Counted from the stretch's first letter, positions 1 to 5,120 are shown. The stretch is DNA of 6,209 bases from CAZFZQ01 sp964522845 (GCA_964522845.1 CAZFZQ010000051.1:1-6209); one strand, 5' to 3'. Notes: generated by a model not told the origin, from the letters alone. Program-made: numbers and translations.

Positions 1-43
1 CAGAATTTCTTCTGCCTGGATTGGAAGGAACTGCGAGGAATGA

Positions 44-379
44 CTACCCCATCGAACCAACATTAATGCAGACGGGCAGGCGAACCGAGCAACTGATGCG
101 GATACCCTGTCCGATTTTCTCGGACAGCACCTCGATCACCCACTCCTCGATGTTCTGCCGCTGCTCGGGGCTGACGCAACCCGAACGTGGCTCCATCTCG
201 ACCGACACCGACCGATGATGCACATGCACGTTCACGGAAGCGCTGAACCGGATTCCGAGCTCTTTGCTCAGCTCATTCGCGAGCCGGTCGCACTCTTTCC
301 GAAGCTCGGACTCGGCCCCGAGACGCATCTTGACAATCGCAAGCTCCGCGTCCATGATGTCTTTCAGAATCGACAACAT
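44..379 (-). CDS. Small hypothetical protein, second gene of leftward operon
   Basis: The family is not recognised. The reading frame gives 111 residues when started at the ATG ending at 379, which has AGGAG placed 6 nt upstream; an in-frame ATG 30 nt further upstream has no comparable site and would place this Shine-Dalgarno inside the gene. Residues 1-45 are charged and look helical (possible coiled coil, with many E/K/R and a hydrophobic spacing). Residues 43-63 alternate polar and hydrophobic residues with a histidine cluster (VHVHHRSVSVEME), suggesting a beta hairpin. A second helix (72-90) and strand (92-103) follow. There is no signal peptide and no clear membrane segment; cytosolic location is inferred. 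The gene lies 100 nt after the upstream gene on the same strand with no promoter seen between them, so co-transcription is likely. Its coding sequence is richer in G+C than the genes to the right. No terminator is visible in the 43 nt after the stop. Confidence 0.7.
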   Translation of the reverse strand: MLSILKDIMDAELAIVKMRLGAESELRKECDRLANELSKELGIRFSASVNVHVHHRSVSVEMEPRSGCVSPEQRQNIEEWVIEVLSEKIGQGIRISCSVRLPVCINVGSMG

Positions 380-445
380 CTTCTCTCTCCTTTTAATGAA
401 CTTCCTCATTCAACTCCAGACAATTCTGAAGGTGAAAGTTGGATT

Positions 446-472
446 GGCGAGCCATAATGTCTATGGCTCGCC
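446..472 (-). repeat. Intercistronic hairpin (11-bp perfect stem)
   Basis: GGCGAGCCATA at 446-456 pairs perfectly with TATGGCTCGCC at 462-472 around a 5-nt loop. In the leftward transcript it starts 7 nt after the stop codon of the first gene and lies about 67 nt before the start of the second. There is no T-run after it in that direction, so it is not a standard intrinsic terminator. A role in mRNA stability or in setting the expression ratio of the two genes is inferred. Confidence 0.65.
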
Positions 473-479
473 GGAGAAA

Positions 480-746
480 CTACGGGAGAATCCTGATAAT
501 CAGGTGGGGGACGGCGATGGGTTGGTCCTTCACGAGGCACGGGAGGATCTTAATCTTGTTGGCCGCGGCATCCGGGAAGATCACCCGGAGAAGCTCGAAG
601 AGCTCGGCCATGGTCGGCGCCCCATCAGCGTTGTTCACCTCGATCAGCGCCCCATCCTTGCCGTCTTTCTTCAAGGTGAGCATCACCTTGTTCTTCGACC
701 CCTCGAGCATTACGGCGTTACCGTCCAGCATCATGAAAGTTGCCAT
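480..746 (-). CDS. Small hypothetical protein, first gene of leftward operon
   Basis: An 88-residue protein that I do not recognise. The start at 746 is chosen because AGGAG lies 9 nt upstream in AGGAGAGAGAAG; alternative in-frame methionines at residues 5 and 6 have no better site. Residues 1-38 look like beta strands (MMLDGNAVMLEG, KVMLTLKKDG, GALIEVNN), 44-58 an amphipathic helix (TMAELFELLRVIFPD), and the C-terminal 20 residues are hydrophobic and proline-containing (LPCLVKDQPIAVPHLIIRILP region). There is no signal peptide. It is the promoter-proximal gene of the leftward unit and diverges from the TrmB-like regulator across 211 nt containing two candidate operators. That makes it a likely regulatory target, but its biochemical role is unknown. 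Confidence 0.7.
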   Translation of the reverse strand: MATFMMLDGNAVMLEGSKNKVMLTLKKDGKDGALIEVNNADGAPTMAELFELLRVIFPDAAANKIKILPCLVKDQPIAVPHLIIRILP

Positions 747-795
747 CTTCTCTCTCCTTGTTTTGGATTTAATGTACGTTTCATTCTTTTAAAGC

Positions 796-824
796 ATTAT
801 AGCACGTTTAAAGTATTTTGTCAA
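796..824 (-). promoter_or_regulatory. Consensus sigma-70 promoter for the leftward operon
   Basis: Read on the minus strand, TTGACA (819-824) is followed after exactly 17 nt by TATAAT (796-801). Both hexamers match the consensus perfectly. The predicted start is near 789, giving a ~43-nt leader that contains the Shine-Dalgarno of the first gene. The -35 box overlaps a candidate operator (819-836), which implies that the promoter is strong unless repressed. Confidence 0.85.
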
Positions 825-836
825 GTGTTTTCGACA
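819..836 (-). promoter_or_regulatory. Candidate operator site 1
   Basis: The minus-strand sequence TGTCGAAAACACTTGACA is an imperfect dyad (TGTC-N10-GACA) whose right half is the -35 box of the leftward promoter. The same pattern with the same spacing recurs at 933-950 at the divergent promoter. Binding by the adjacent TrmB-like regulator is inferred, not shown. Confidence 0.5.
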
Positions 837-844
837 TATTTTAT

Positions 845-875
845 CTAAATTAAGCTAAAATTAAACCTAAAATTG
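845..875. repeat. Three near-tandem AT-rich units upstream of the rightward promoter
   Basis: CTAAATTAAG (845-854), CTAAAATTAAAC (855-866) and CTAAAATTG (867-875) repeat with a period of 10-12 nt, about one helical turn, and end 20 nt before the -35 box of the rightward promoter. They could be an UP-like element or a bent-DNA segment. They could also be chance in AT-rich sequence. Confidence 0.3.
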
Positions 876-895
876 CCTTATTTTTGCTAATTTAC

Positions 896-924
896 TTGAC
901 AAATTAAAACATTTATGTTATACT
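896..924 (+). promoter_or_regulatory. Sigma-70 promoter for the TrmB-like regulator
   Basis: TTGACA (896-901) and TATACT (919-924) are separated by 17 nt. The predicted transcription start is about 930-932, giving a leader of only ~27 nt. No Shine-Dalgarno is visible before the ATG at 958. The leader contains candidate operator 2. Confidence 0.8.
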
Positions 925-932
925 TAAAATGT

Positions 933-950
933 AGTCGGAAATTATCGACA
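933..950 (-). promoter_or_regulatory. Candidate operator site 2
   Basis: The minus strand reads TGTCGATAATTTCCGACT, matching site 1 in the TGTCGA-N8-GAC framework. On the plus strand it contains GTCG (934-937) and CGAC (946-949) as a dyad. It lies just downstream of the predicted start of the regulator transcript and ends 7 nt before its ATG, a position suited to autorepression. Confidence 0.45.
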
Positions 951-957
951 TTTTATT

Positions 958-1699
958 ATGGATATCAAAAATGCCTTATATCAGCTGGGCCTAAAAGGCC
1001 GGGAGACCGACGTCTATCTCGCCTCTTTGGAGCTGGGCGCCGGCTCCGTAAGCCAACTGGCAAAAAAAGCCGGCCTAAAAAGAACAACAGTTTATGATAT
1101 TCTGGAGGGCCTGATACAAAAGGGCTTGGTTATTCAAACCAAAAAAGGAAAAAAGCATCTTTTTTACGCCGAGGAACCACAATTTTTAGAAAAGCTCATA
1201 GAAAGCAAAAAAGCTGTTTTTAAAGATATCTTGCCGTTTTTGGAGTCAATCCACAATACAGCCGGAACAAAACCAAAAATAAGATATTATGAAGGGAAAG
1301 AGGGGCTTAAAGAAATTTACCGCGATACGCTGGATTATTCCGGCGAGCTTCTGGCCTTTGTTACCGAAAAAGTTTTGGACTACCTTGGCAAAGATTTTGC
1401 CGACGAATATATTAAAAAAAGAAAAAAATCCAAAATTACCGTGCGCGCCATCGGACCGGATACGGACGATGTGATAAAATATAAAAAAAACGATCGCATA
1501 GAGATGAGGCAGACGCGCCTTGTGCNNNNNNNNNNCAAAAGAAAAGTTCCCCTTCTCCATAGAAATGAATATCTATGGAAATAAAATATTTTTTGTTTCA
1601 TTTAAAGAGCAGATGGGTGTCATAATAGAAAGTTCAGAAATAACAAAAAATATGAAGTTTCTATTTGAGCTGGCATGGACCGGAGCAAAAAATATTTAA
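958..1699 (+). CDS. TrmB-family transcriptional regulator (split by assembly gap)
   Basis: The N-terminal 189 residues read cleanly. Residues 1-75 form a winged helix-turn-helix of the TrmB type (LGLKGRETDVYLASLELG, then SVSQLAKKAGLKRTTVYDIL, then a GLI-QKGLV wing). Residues ~76-100 are a linker helix. From ~107 an effector-like domain begins (YYEGKEGLKEIYRD, ELLAFVTEK). At 1526-1535 ten Ns interrupt the gene. After them the continuation is in another frame: KEKFPFSIEMNIYGNK, then FFVSFKEQMGVIIES, ending FELAWTGAKNI and TAA at 1697-1699, a typical end for this family. The apparent premature stop near 1584 is therefore an artefact of the arbitrary gap size; the true gap must be a multiple of 3. 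Total length is ~240 residues, normal for the family. The start ATG lies 34 nt after the -10 box and lacks a Shine-Dalgarno. Role: DNA-binding repressor or activator, likely acting on itself and the divergent operon; the effector ligand is unknown. Confidence 0.85.
1526..1535. other. Assembly gap of 10 Ns
   Basis: Ten consecutive Ns sit inside the regulator gene. The reading frames on each side require a true gap length divisible by 3. A length of zero is possible: joining the flanks directly reads LVPKEKFPF in one continuous frame. Confidence 0.95.
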
Positions 1700-1700
1700 T

Positions 1701-1740
1701 CCAATAAAAAAGACGGAATTTTTTCCGTCTTTTTTATTGG
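1701..1740 (+). terminator. Intrinsic terminator of the regulator gene, bidirectional
   Basis: A perfect 18-bp inverted repeat: CCAATAAAAAAGACGGAA (1701-1718), TTTT loop, and its complement at 1723-1740. The core GACGGAA/TTCCGTC is flanked by an A6 tract and a T6 tract, so it can terminate in either direction. It begins 1 nt after the TAA. Confidence 0.9.
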
Positions 1741-1863
1741 AGCGGGTAGCGGATCGCCTACAAGTTACCTCGGCTTCCGCCTCGGTACTCGCAGGCCGCC
1801 CCTCGCGGCGCTCCTCGCCGGATAACTCGTCGCGCACCGCTGCGGTCTTCGATTCCCGCCCGC
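1741..1863. repeat. GC-rich gene-free segment bounded by inverted partial copies of the tRNA-Gly 3' end
   Basis: AGCGGGTAGCGG at 1741-1752, followed by ATCG, repeats exactly the first 12 nt of the tRNA-Gly 3' part at 1930-1941 in the same orientation. At 1842-1863 the plus strand carries GCGGTCTTCGATTCCCGC then CCGC, resembling the tRNA-Gly T-arm and acceptor 3' strand in the opposite orientation. Between them are G+C-rich, internally repetitive sequences (two CCTCGG repeats; CGGCG at 1806-1810 pairing with CGCCG at 1816-1820). No gene, promoter or complete tRNA fold is seen here. It looks like a decayed or miniature element bounded by tRNA-derived ends. Confidence 0.5.
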
Positions 1864-1883
1864 GAGCAAAGCAGTTTGCTCGC
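1862..1883. repeat. Perfect 9-bp hairpin
   Basis: GCGAGCAAA (1862-1870) and TTTGCTCGC (1875-1883) are perfect complements around a GCAG loop, 7 nt from the tRNA-Gly terminator palindrome. Its function is unknown. There is no suitable T-run for termination. Confidence 0.6.
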
Positions 1884-1890
1884 TTACCAT

Positions 1891-1933
1891 CGCTAATTTA
1901 AAAACACCTTCAAAAGGTGTTTTTAAATTAGCG
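1891..1933 (-). terminator. tRNA-Gly terminator palindrome reaching into the tRNA
   Basis: A 20-bp perfect inverted repeat (arms 1891-1910 and 1914-1933, 3-nt loop). In the leftward transcript the stem core AAAACACCTT/AAGGTGTTTT ends in a T-run, as in an intrinsic terminator. The upstream arm begins inside the tRNA: its first bases CGC plus T are tRNA positions 70-73. The shared trailer motif AATTTA recurs at tRNA-Leu. Confidence 0.85.
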
Positions 1934-2001
1934 GGTAGCGGGAATCGAACCCGCATTATCTGATTGGCAACCAGATGTAATAACCATTATACGATACCCG
2001 C
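1930..2001 (-). tRNA. tRNA-Gly (anticodon GCC)
   Basis: On the minus strand the 5' acceptor GCGGGTA (1995-2001) pairs with TACCCGC (1931-1937), followed by discriminator T (1930), the usual base for glycine tRNAs. The anticodon arm TCTGG/TCAGA (one G-U pair) encloses loop TTGCCAA, giving anticodon GCC. The T-arm GCGGG/CCCGC encloses TTCGAAT. CCA is not encoded and must be added by the nucleotidyltransferase. It decodes GGC and GGU. Confidence 0.95.
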
Positions 2002-2012
2002 GCATCATTTAA

Positions 2013-2041
2013 TATATATCACATTATTTATATTTTTGCAA
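2013..2041 (-). promoter_or_regulatory. Possible promoter of tRNA-Gly
   Basis: On the minus strand TTGCAA (2036-2041) and TATATA (2013-2018) are 17 nt apart, and the -10 box ends 11 nt before the tRNA 5' end. Each hexamer matches the consensus at 4 of 6 positions in an AT-rich stretch, so this is only a candidate. Confidence 0.4.
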
Positions 2042-2063
2042 TAGTAATATACAATATAGCCAT

Positions 2064-3857
2064 ATGACCAATCCGGAAATCGCCAAAATCTTATACGAGA
2101 TATCACAAATCCTGGAAATTCAGGATGTGCCTTTTAAACCCCGCGCGTATGAAAAAGCGGCTATGAATATAGAGACGCTGGACCAAGACGCGGCGGAAAT
2201 ATATAAAAAAGGCGGAATAAAAGCGCTGGAAAATATTCCAGGCGTGGGCGTTTCCATTGCGGAAAAAATTGAAGAACTTATCAAAACCGGCCGGCTTAAA
2301 TATTATCAAGAACTCAAGAAAAAATTTCCCGTGGAATTATCAGAAATGTCTGCCATCGAAGGATTGGGACCGAAGATGATTGCCAAACTTTATAAAGAAT
2401 TGGGCATTAAAAATCTAAAAACTTTGGAAGCCGCGGCCCGTGCCGGAAAAATCAGAAAGCTCCCACATTTCGGCGAACAAAGCGAAAAAAAAATATTGGC
2501 GGGAATTGAATTTTTAAAAAAATCCGGCGGGCGGATGCTGCTCTCCGAGGCATTGCCCTTGGCAGAAAAAATAACGGCCGAACTCCGCAAAATTAAGGGC
2601 GTGAAAAAAGTCGTCTACGCCGGCTCGCTTCGCCGGATGCAAGAAACAATCGGCGACATTGATATGGTTGCCGTAACCGATAATCCAAAGTTAATAATGG
2701 ATACTTTTGTCCGCTTGCCTGAAGTGGAAGCTCTCCATTCAAAAGGCGACACCATGACCTCCGTACGCTTGAAAAACGGCCGCGACGCCGATTTGCGCGT
2801 TCTGCCGCCCCATTCCTTCGGCGCGGCTCTGCAATATTTTACCGGCGACAAACAGCATAATATTGAGGTGCGAAAAATCGCTATCAAAAAGGGTTATAAA
2901 TTAAATGAATACGGCCTCTGGCGCGGCAACCCCACTTCGCCAAGGCTCCGCGGGGCGGGACGAAATATCGCGGCCGAAACCGAAGAAGAAATTTATAAAA
3001 ATCTTGGAATGGCAACTCCCCCGCCGGAACTTCGCACCGCCTCCGGTGAAATACAAGTTGCCCGCTTCGACTCGCGCCAATCGAGGCGAGCGCAAAAAAA
3101 CAAACTCCCCCGCCTCGTCGGCTACAACGACATAAAAGGCGATCTGCAAATGCACACCAATTGGACTGATGGCGGCGCCACCATGGAACAGATGGCCGAA
3201 GCGGCAAAAAAAATGGGTTACCAATACATCGCTTTTACCGACCACACCAAAGCCTTGGCGATGACGGGAGGGTTAAACGAAGCCGATCTTGCCCGCCAAA
3301 GCAAAGCAATAGATAAACTGAATAAAAAATATAAAAATTTTAAAATTTTAAAAAGCGCGGAAATAAATATCTTGAAAGACGGAAGTTTGGACATTAACAA
3401 CGAAGCGCTAAAAAAATTAGACATTGTTTCCGCGGCCGTGCACACCAACTTTCATATGTCGCGCGAAGAGATGATGGCGCGCATCATAAAAGCCATGCAA
3501 AATCCGCATTTGAATATTTTAATCCACCCCACCGGCCGCATCATCAATCGCCGCGAAGGCTACCAAATAGATATTGATGAAATAATAAAAGCCGCCAAAA
3601 AATACGGCGTGGCCCTGGAAATTGACGCCTACCCAAACCGCTTGGATTTAAAAGACGAATACATCCGCAAAGCCGTGCAAGCCGGCGTAAAGCTCGTCAT
3701 CGACACCGACTCCCACGCGCCCGAACATTTGCAATTCATGAAATACGGCATTGCCCAAGCCCGCCGCGGCTGGGCCGAAAAATCCGATATTCTAAACACC
3801 CTTCCGGCCGAAAAACTTTTGAAAGCATTAAAAGATTTGAAAAAATCCGCCCATTGA
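2064..3857 (+). CDS. polX: DNA polymerase/3'-5' exonuclease PolX (family X polymerase with PHP domain)
   Basis: A 597-residue protein. Order: helix-hairpin-helix 8-kDa domain (~1-150; NIPGVGVSIAEKI at 57-69, IEGLGPKMIAKLY at 98-110), polymerase palm (GSLRR at 187-191; catalytic Asp in GDID 198/200 and in DADLR 243), YFTGDKQHN at 258-266, thumb to ~318, then the PHP phosphoesterase domain (~355-590). PHP metal ligands are visible: H364, D369, H394, E433, H460, H488, D549 and H551. The first position of the HxH motif is Q362, a variant I recall from other bacterial PolX proteins. Family role: cytoplasmic gap-filling synthesis in base-excision repair, with Mn-dependent 3'-5' exonuclease or AP-endonuclease activity in the PHP domain. 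It is about 25 residues longer than the usual ~570, explained by two linker insertions (about 289-300 and 335-344), the first encoded by a repeat found elsewhere in the window. There is no Shine-Dalgarno; TACAAT at 2050-2055 ends 8 nt before the ATG, so the mRNA may be leaderless. It ends in TGA inside its terminator loop. Confidence 0.97.
   Translation: MTNPEIAKILYEISQILEIQDVPFKPRAYEKAAMNIETLDQDAAEIYKKGGIKALENIPGVGVSIAEKIEELIKTGRLKYYQELKKKFPVELSEMSAIEGLGPKMIAKLYKELGIKNLKTLEAAARAGKIRKLPHFGEQSEKKILAGIEFLKKSGGRMLLSEALPLAEKITAELRKIKGVKKVVYAGSLRRMQETIGDIDMVAVTDNPKLIMDTFVRLPEVEALHSKGDTMTSVRLKNGRDADLRVLPPHSFGAALQYFTGDKQHNIEVRKIAIKKGYKLNEYGLWRGNPTSPRLRGAGRNIAAETEEEIYKNLGMATPPPELRTASGEIQVARFDSRQSRRAQKNKLPRLVGYNDIKGDLQMHTNWTDGGATMEQMAEAAKKMGYQYIAFTDHTKALAMTGGLNEADLARQSKAIDKLNKKYKNFKILKSAEINILKDGSLDINNEALKKLDIVSAAVHTNFHMSREEMMARIIKAMQNPHLNILIHPTGRIINRREGYQIDIDEIIKAAKKYGVALEIDAYPNRLDLKDEYIRKAVQAGVKLVIDTDSHAPEHLQFMKYGIAQARRGWAEKSDILNTLPAEKLLKALKDLKKSAH
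2930..2961 (-). repeat. Short structured repeat inserted in frame in polX
   Basis: The minus strand shares GTCCC, GCGGAGCC and GGCGAAGTGGGGT, in order, with plus-strand 5206-5236. On the minus strand it folds with CCCCGC pairing to GTGGGG, an internal loop GGA/GAA, and GCC pairing to GGC. In polX it encodes PTSPRLRGAGR, a stretch without counterpart in the usual PolX sequence between NEYGL and the AxETEEEIY motif. Confidence 0.7.
3066..3095. repeat. Possible second in-frame insertion in polX (FDSRQSRRAQ)
   Basis: These 30 nt encode ten residues lying between GEIQVAR and KNKLPRLV, which normally follow each other closely in PolX proteins. The DNA has a hairpin, CTCGC (3071-3075) with GCGAG (3086-3090). 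It has no clear second copy in the window, so insertion is inferred from the protein comparison alone. Confidence 0.35.
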
Positions 3858-3872
3858 CAGGCGGACTTTTTT
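3840..3872 (+). terminator. Intrinsic terminator overlapping the 3' end of polX
   Basis: TCCGCC (3846-3851) pairs with GGCGGA (3860-3865), preceded by an A-tract and followed by C and T6. The polX stop TGA (3855-3857) is inside the 8-nt loop, so the terminator starts within the coding sequence. Confidence 0.85.
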
Positions 3873-3882
3873 ATTATAATAT
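3854..3882 (+). promoter_or_regulatory. Promoter of the DHH gene nested in the polX terminator
   Basis: TTGACA at 3854-3859 lies in the loop of the polX terminator. The -10 is either TATAAT at 3875-3880 (15-nt spacer) or TAATAT at 3877-3882 (17-nt spacer). The predicted start is ~3888, giving a ~32-nt leader that includes AAGGAG at 3907-3912. Confidence 0.65.
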
Positions 3883-3919
3883 AGGTTATTACCATCGCAC
3901 CTTGAAAAGGAGATTACCC

Positions 3920-4963
3920 ATGAATATATTAAACGACAAACGCGAAAAATTTGAACGCATTATTAAAAAGGCGGCGCGCATCGCTATTTTAGGTTCACAT
4001 CAAGACCCTGATTGGTATGCGATCGCGATGATAATGTTAAAAATCGTCAATTTCTACGGAAAGTTCGCCGATGTATTCAGCTCCGGAGTGCCGGGCAGAA
4101 GACAAAATACGGCCATTATCAACACATTCCAGCTTAACTTTTTGCCTATCACGCAATTCGTCGCGCGGCGTAAAGATTATGACTGTGTCATTCTGGTTGA
4201 TAGCCATTCTTTAGAAGATGAGCGGTTCGGCATCAAAATCGACGGCCGGCCGGATGTCATTGTTGACCATCATGAACATCCGGCTGATATTGTTGAAGAT
4301 GAAAATTCCGTCTATATCTTTCAGCAAAGTGGCGCCTGTGCTTCGCTTGGCGCAAGCATGCTCTTTGAATGTGGCATACAGCTTGCCAGAAATGATGCAA
4401 ACGATCAGGACTTGGCCACATTGTGCCTGGTAGGAGTCTTGGCCGATACATATAATTTGACTTCGCTTTATGTTACTGACCTTGATCGCGAAATGTTCGC
4501 GGCTATGGGCAAGTATGCCGACCAGAAAAAAATCAACGAAGTATTCCTTTCCAGTTACGAAAAAGAATATTTTGATTTTCTGCACCTGGCGACTAACCCT
4601 GCAAGCCGCAAGCAAAGCGGCACAACCCTCATCACTTGCCTGGGATACATTTTGCCCAGCGTGGAAAACTATGAACATTACATGGTTGATATCGCCGACA
4701 TGTTCATTAAAACAGAGGCGGTGCAACTCGTCCTGGTTTGGGCAATTGTCGGCAATAAACTGATTATCAAAATCCGCAACACCAATCTGAGAAAAAAATT
4801 ACAGGACGAAATCATTGACCGCCACTTTCCAAAAGAAGGTGGATCCAAACACAATTCTTCCGGCGGCATTACTCATGATTTGAGACAAGGCGGAGAAACT
4901 CCGGACAAAGATTCTCTCGTCAAGGCCTGGAATGAAAATTTGGAAAAAAGGTACCTCCGCTAA
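3920..4963 (+). CDS. DHH/DHHA1-family phosphoesterase, atypical motif I
   Basis: A 347-residue protein. The ATG at 3920 is chosen because AAGGAG (3907-3912) precedes it by 7 nt; a TTG 66 nt upstream opens the frame but sits in the polX terminator. DHH domain (~15-185): motif I GSHQDPDWYA (25-34), motif II LVDS with D94, motif III VDHHEH with D116-H117-H118, motif IV GVLADT with D176. DHHA1-like C-terminal domain (~255-345): VWAIVGNKLIIKIR, then GGSKHNSSGG (307-316), the substrate-binding GGxxH..GG loop. The family (NrnA and RecJ relatives) hydrolyses phosphodiester bonds in nanoRNA, cyclic dinucleotides, pAp or ssDNA using two metals. In motif I the usual PDGDA is PDWYA: D31 is kept but the second aspartate is replaced by Y33, so metal binding may be altered or the substrate different. 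The exact substrate cannot be assigned. It is monocistronic, bounded by its own promoter and terminator. Confidence 0.9.
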   Translation: MNILNDKREKFERIIKKAARIAILGSHQDPDWYAIAMIMLKIVNFYGKFADVFSSGVPGRRQNTAIINTFQLNFLPITQFVARRKDYDCVILVDSHSLEDERFGIKIDGRPDVIVDHHEHPADIVEDENSVYIFQQSGACASLGASMLFECGIQLARNDANDQDLATLCLVGVLADTYNLTSLYVTDLDREMFAAMGKYADQKKINEVFLSSYEKEYFDFLHLATNPASRKQSGTTLITCLGYILPSVENYEHYMVDIADMFIKTEAVQLVLVWAIVGNKLIIKIRNTNLRKKLQDEIIDRHFPKEGGSKHNSSGGITHDLRQGGETPDKDSLVKAWNENLEKRYLR

Positions 4964-4975
4964 TTAATATCCCCC

Positions 4976-4998
4976 ATCCCGCCACCGCGGGATTTTTT
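4976..4998 (+). terminator. Intrinsic terminator of the DHH gene
   Basis: ATCCCGC (4976-4982), loop CACC, GCGGGAT (4987-4993), followed by a T-run to 4998. It begins 12 nt after the TAA and ends 1 nt before the -35 box of the tRNA-Leu promoter. Confidence 0.9.
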
Positions 4999-4999
4999 A

Positions 5000-5028
5000 T
5001 TGACAAAAGCTGTTTTTTTTACTAATAT
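5000..5028 (+). promoter_or_regulatory. Promoter of tRNA-Leu
   Basis: TTGACA (5000-5005), 17-nt spacer, TAATAT (5023-5028). The predicted start at ~5034-5036 is only a few nt before the mature tRNA 5' end at 5038, so the 5' leader is very short. Confidence 0.8.
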
Positions 5029-5037
5029 AAAAACAAT

Positions 5038-5120
5038 GCCGCCGTGGCGAAATGGTATACGCAAAAGACTTAAAATCTTTCGTCCGCAAGGACATGTCGG
5101 TTCGAGTCCGACCGGCGGCA
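5038..5120 (+). tRNA. tRNA-Leu (anticodon TAA)
   Basis: Acceptor GCCGCCG (5038-5044) pairs with CGGCGGC (5113-5119), discriminator A at 5120. The D-arm is GCG/CGC, the anticodon arm AAAGA/TCTTT with loop CTTAAAA (anticodon TAA), the long class II variable arm is GTCC-GCAA-GGAC, and the T-arm GTCGG/CCGAC encloses TTCGAGT. CCA is not encoded. It decodes UUA and UUG. It has its own promoter and terminator. Confidence 0.96.

Noticed and set aside
1..43. Start of a further gene or terminator left of the small-protein operon
   Set aside because: No hairpin with T-run and no Shine-Dalgarno plus start codon is visible in these 43 nt.
264..848. Long rightward open frame opposite the two small leftward genes
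   Set aside because: It is antisense to two frames that have good Shine-Dalgarno sites and a consensus promoter, and it runs into the AT-rich promoter region. Its own start has no ribosome site.
1585..1699. A genuine frameshift or pseudogene in the regulator
   Set aside because: The frame change coincides exactly with the N run, and both halves are well-conserved family sequence.
1741..1890. A second tRNA or tRNA pseudogene in the GC-rich stretch
   Set aside because: Only 3'-end fragments match tRNA-Gly. No anticodon arm or D-arm pairing could be found.
3855..3857. TGA of polX as a sense codon (alternative code as in some CPR lineages)
   Set aside because: Readthrough would add only a handful of residues before the next stop and would run into the terminator T-run; no other in-frame TGA occurs in the main genes.
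4211..4726. 171-codon leftward open frame
   Set aside because: It lies entirely opposite the DHH gene, whose motifs establish the true strand.
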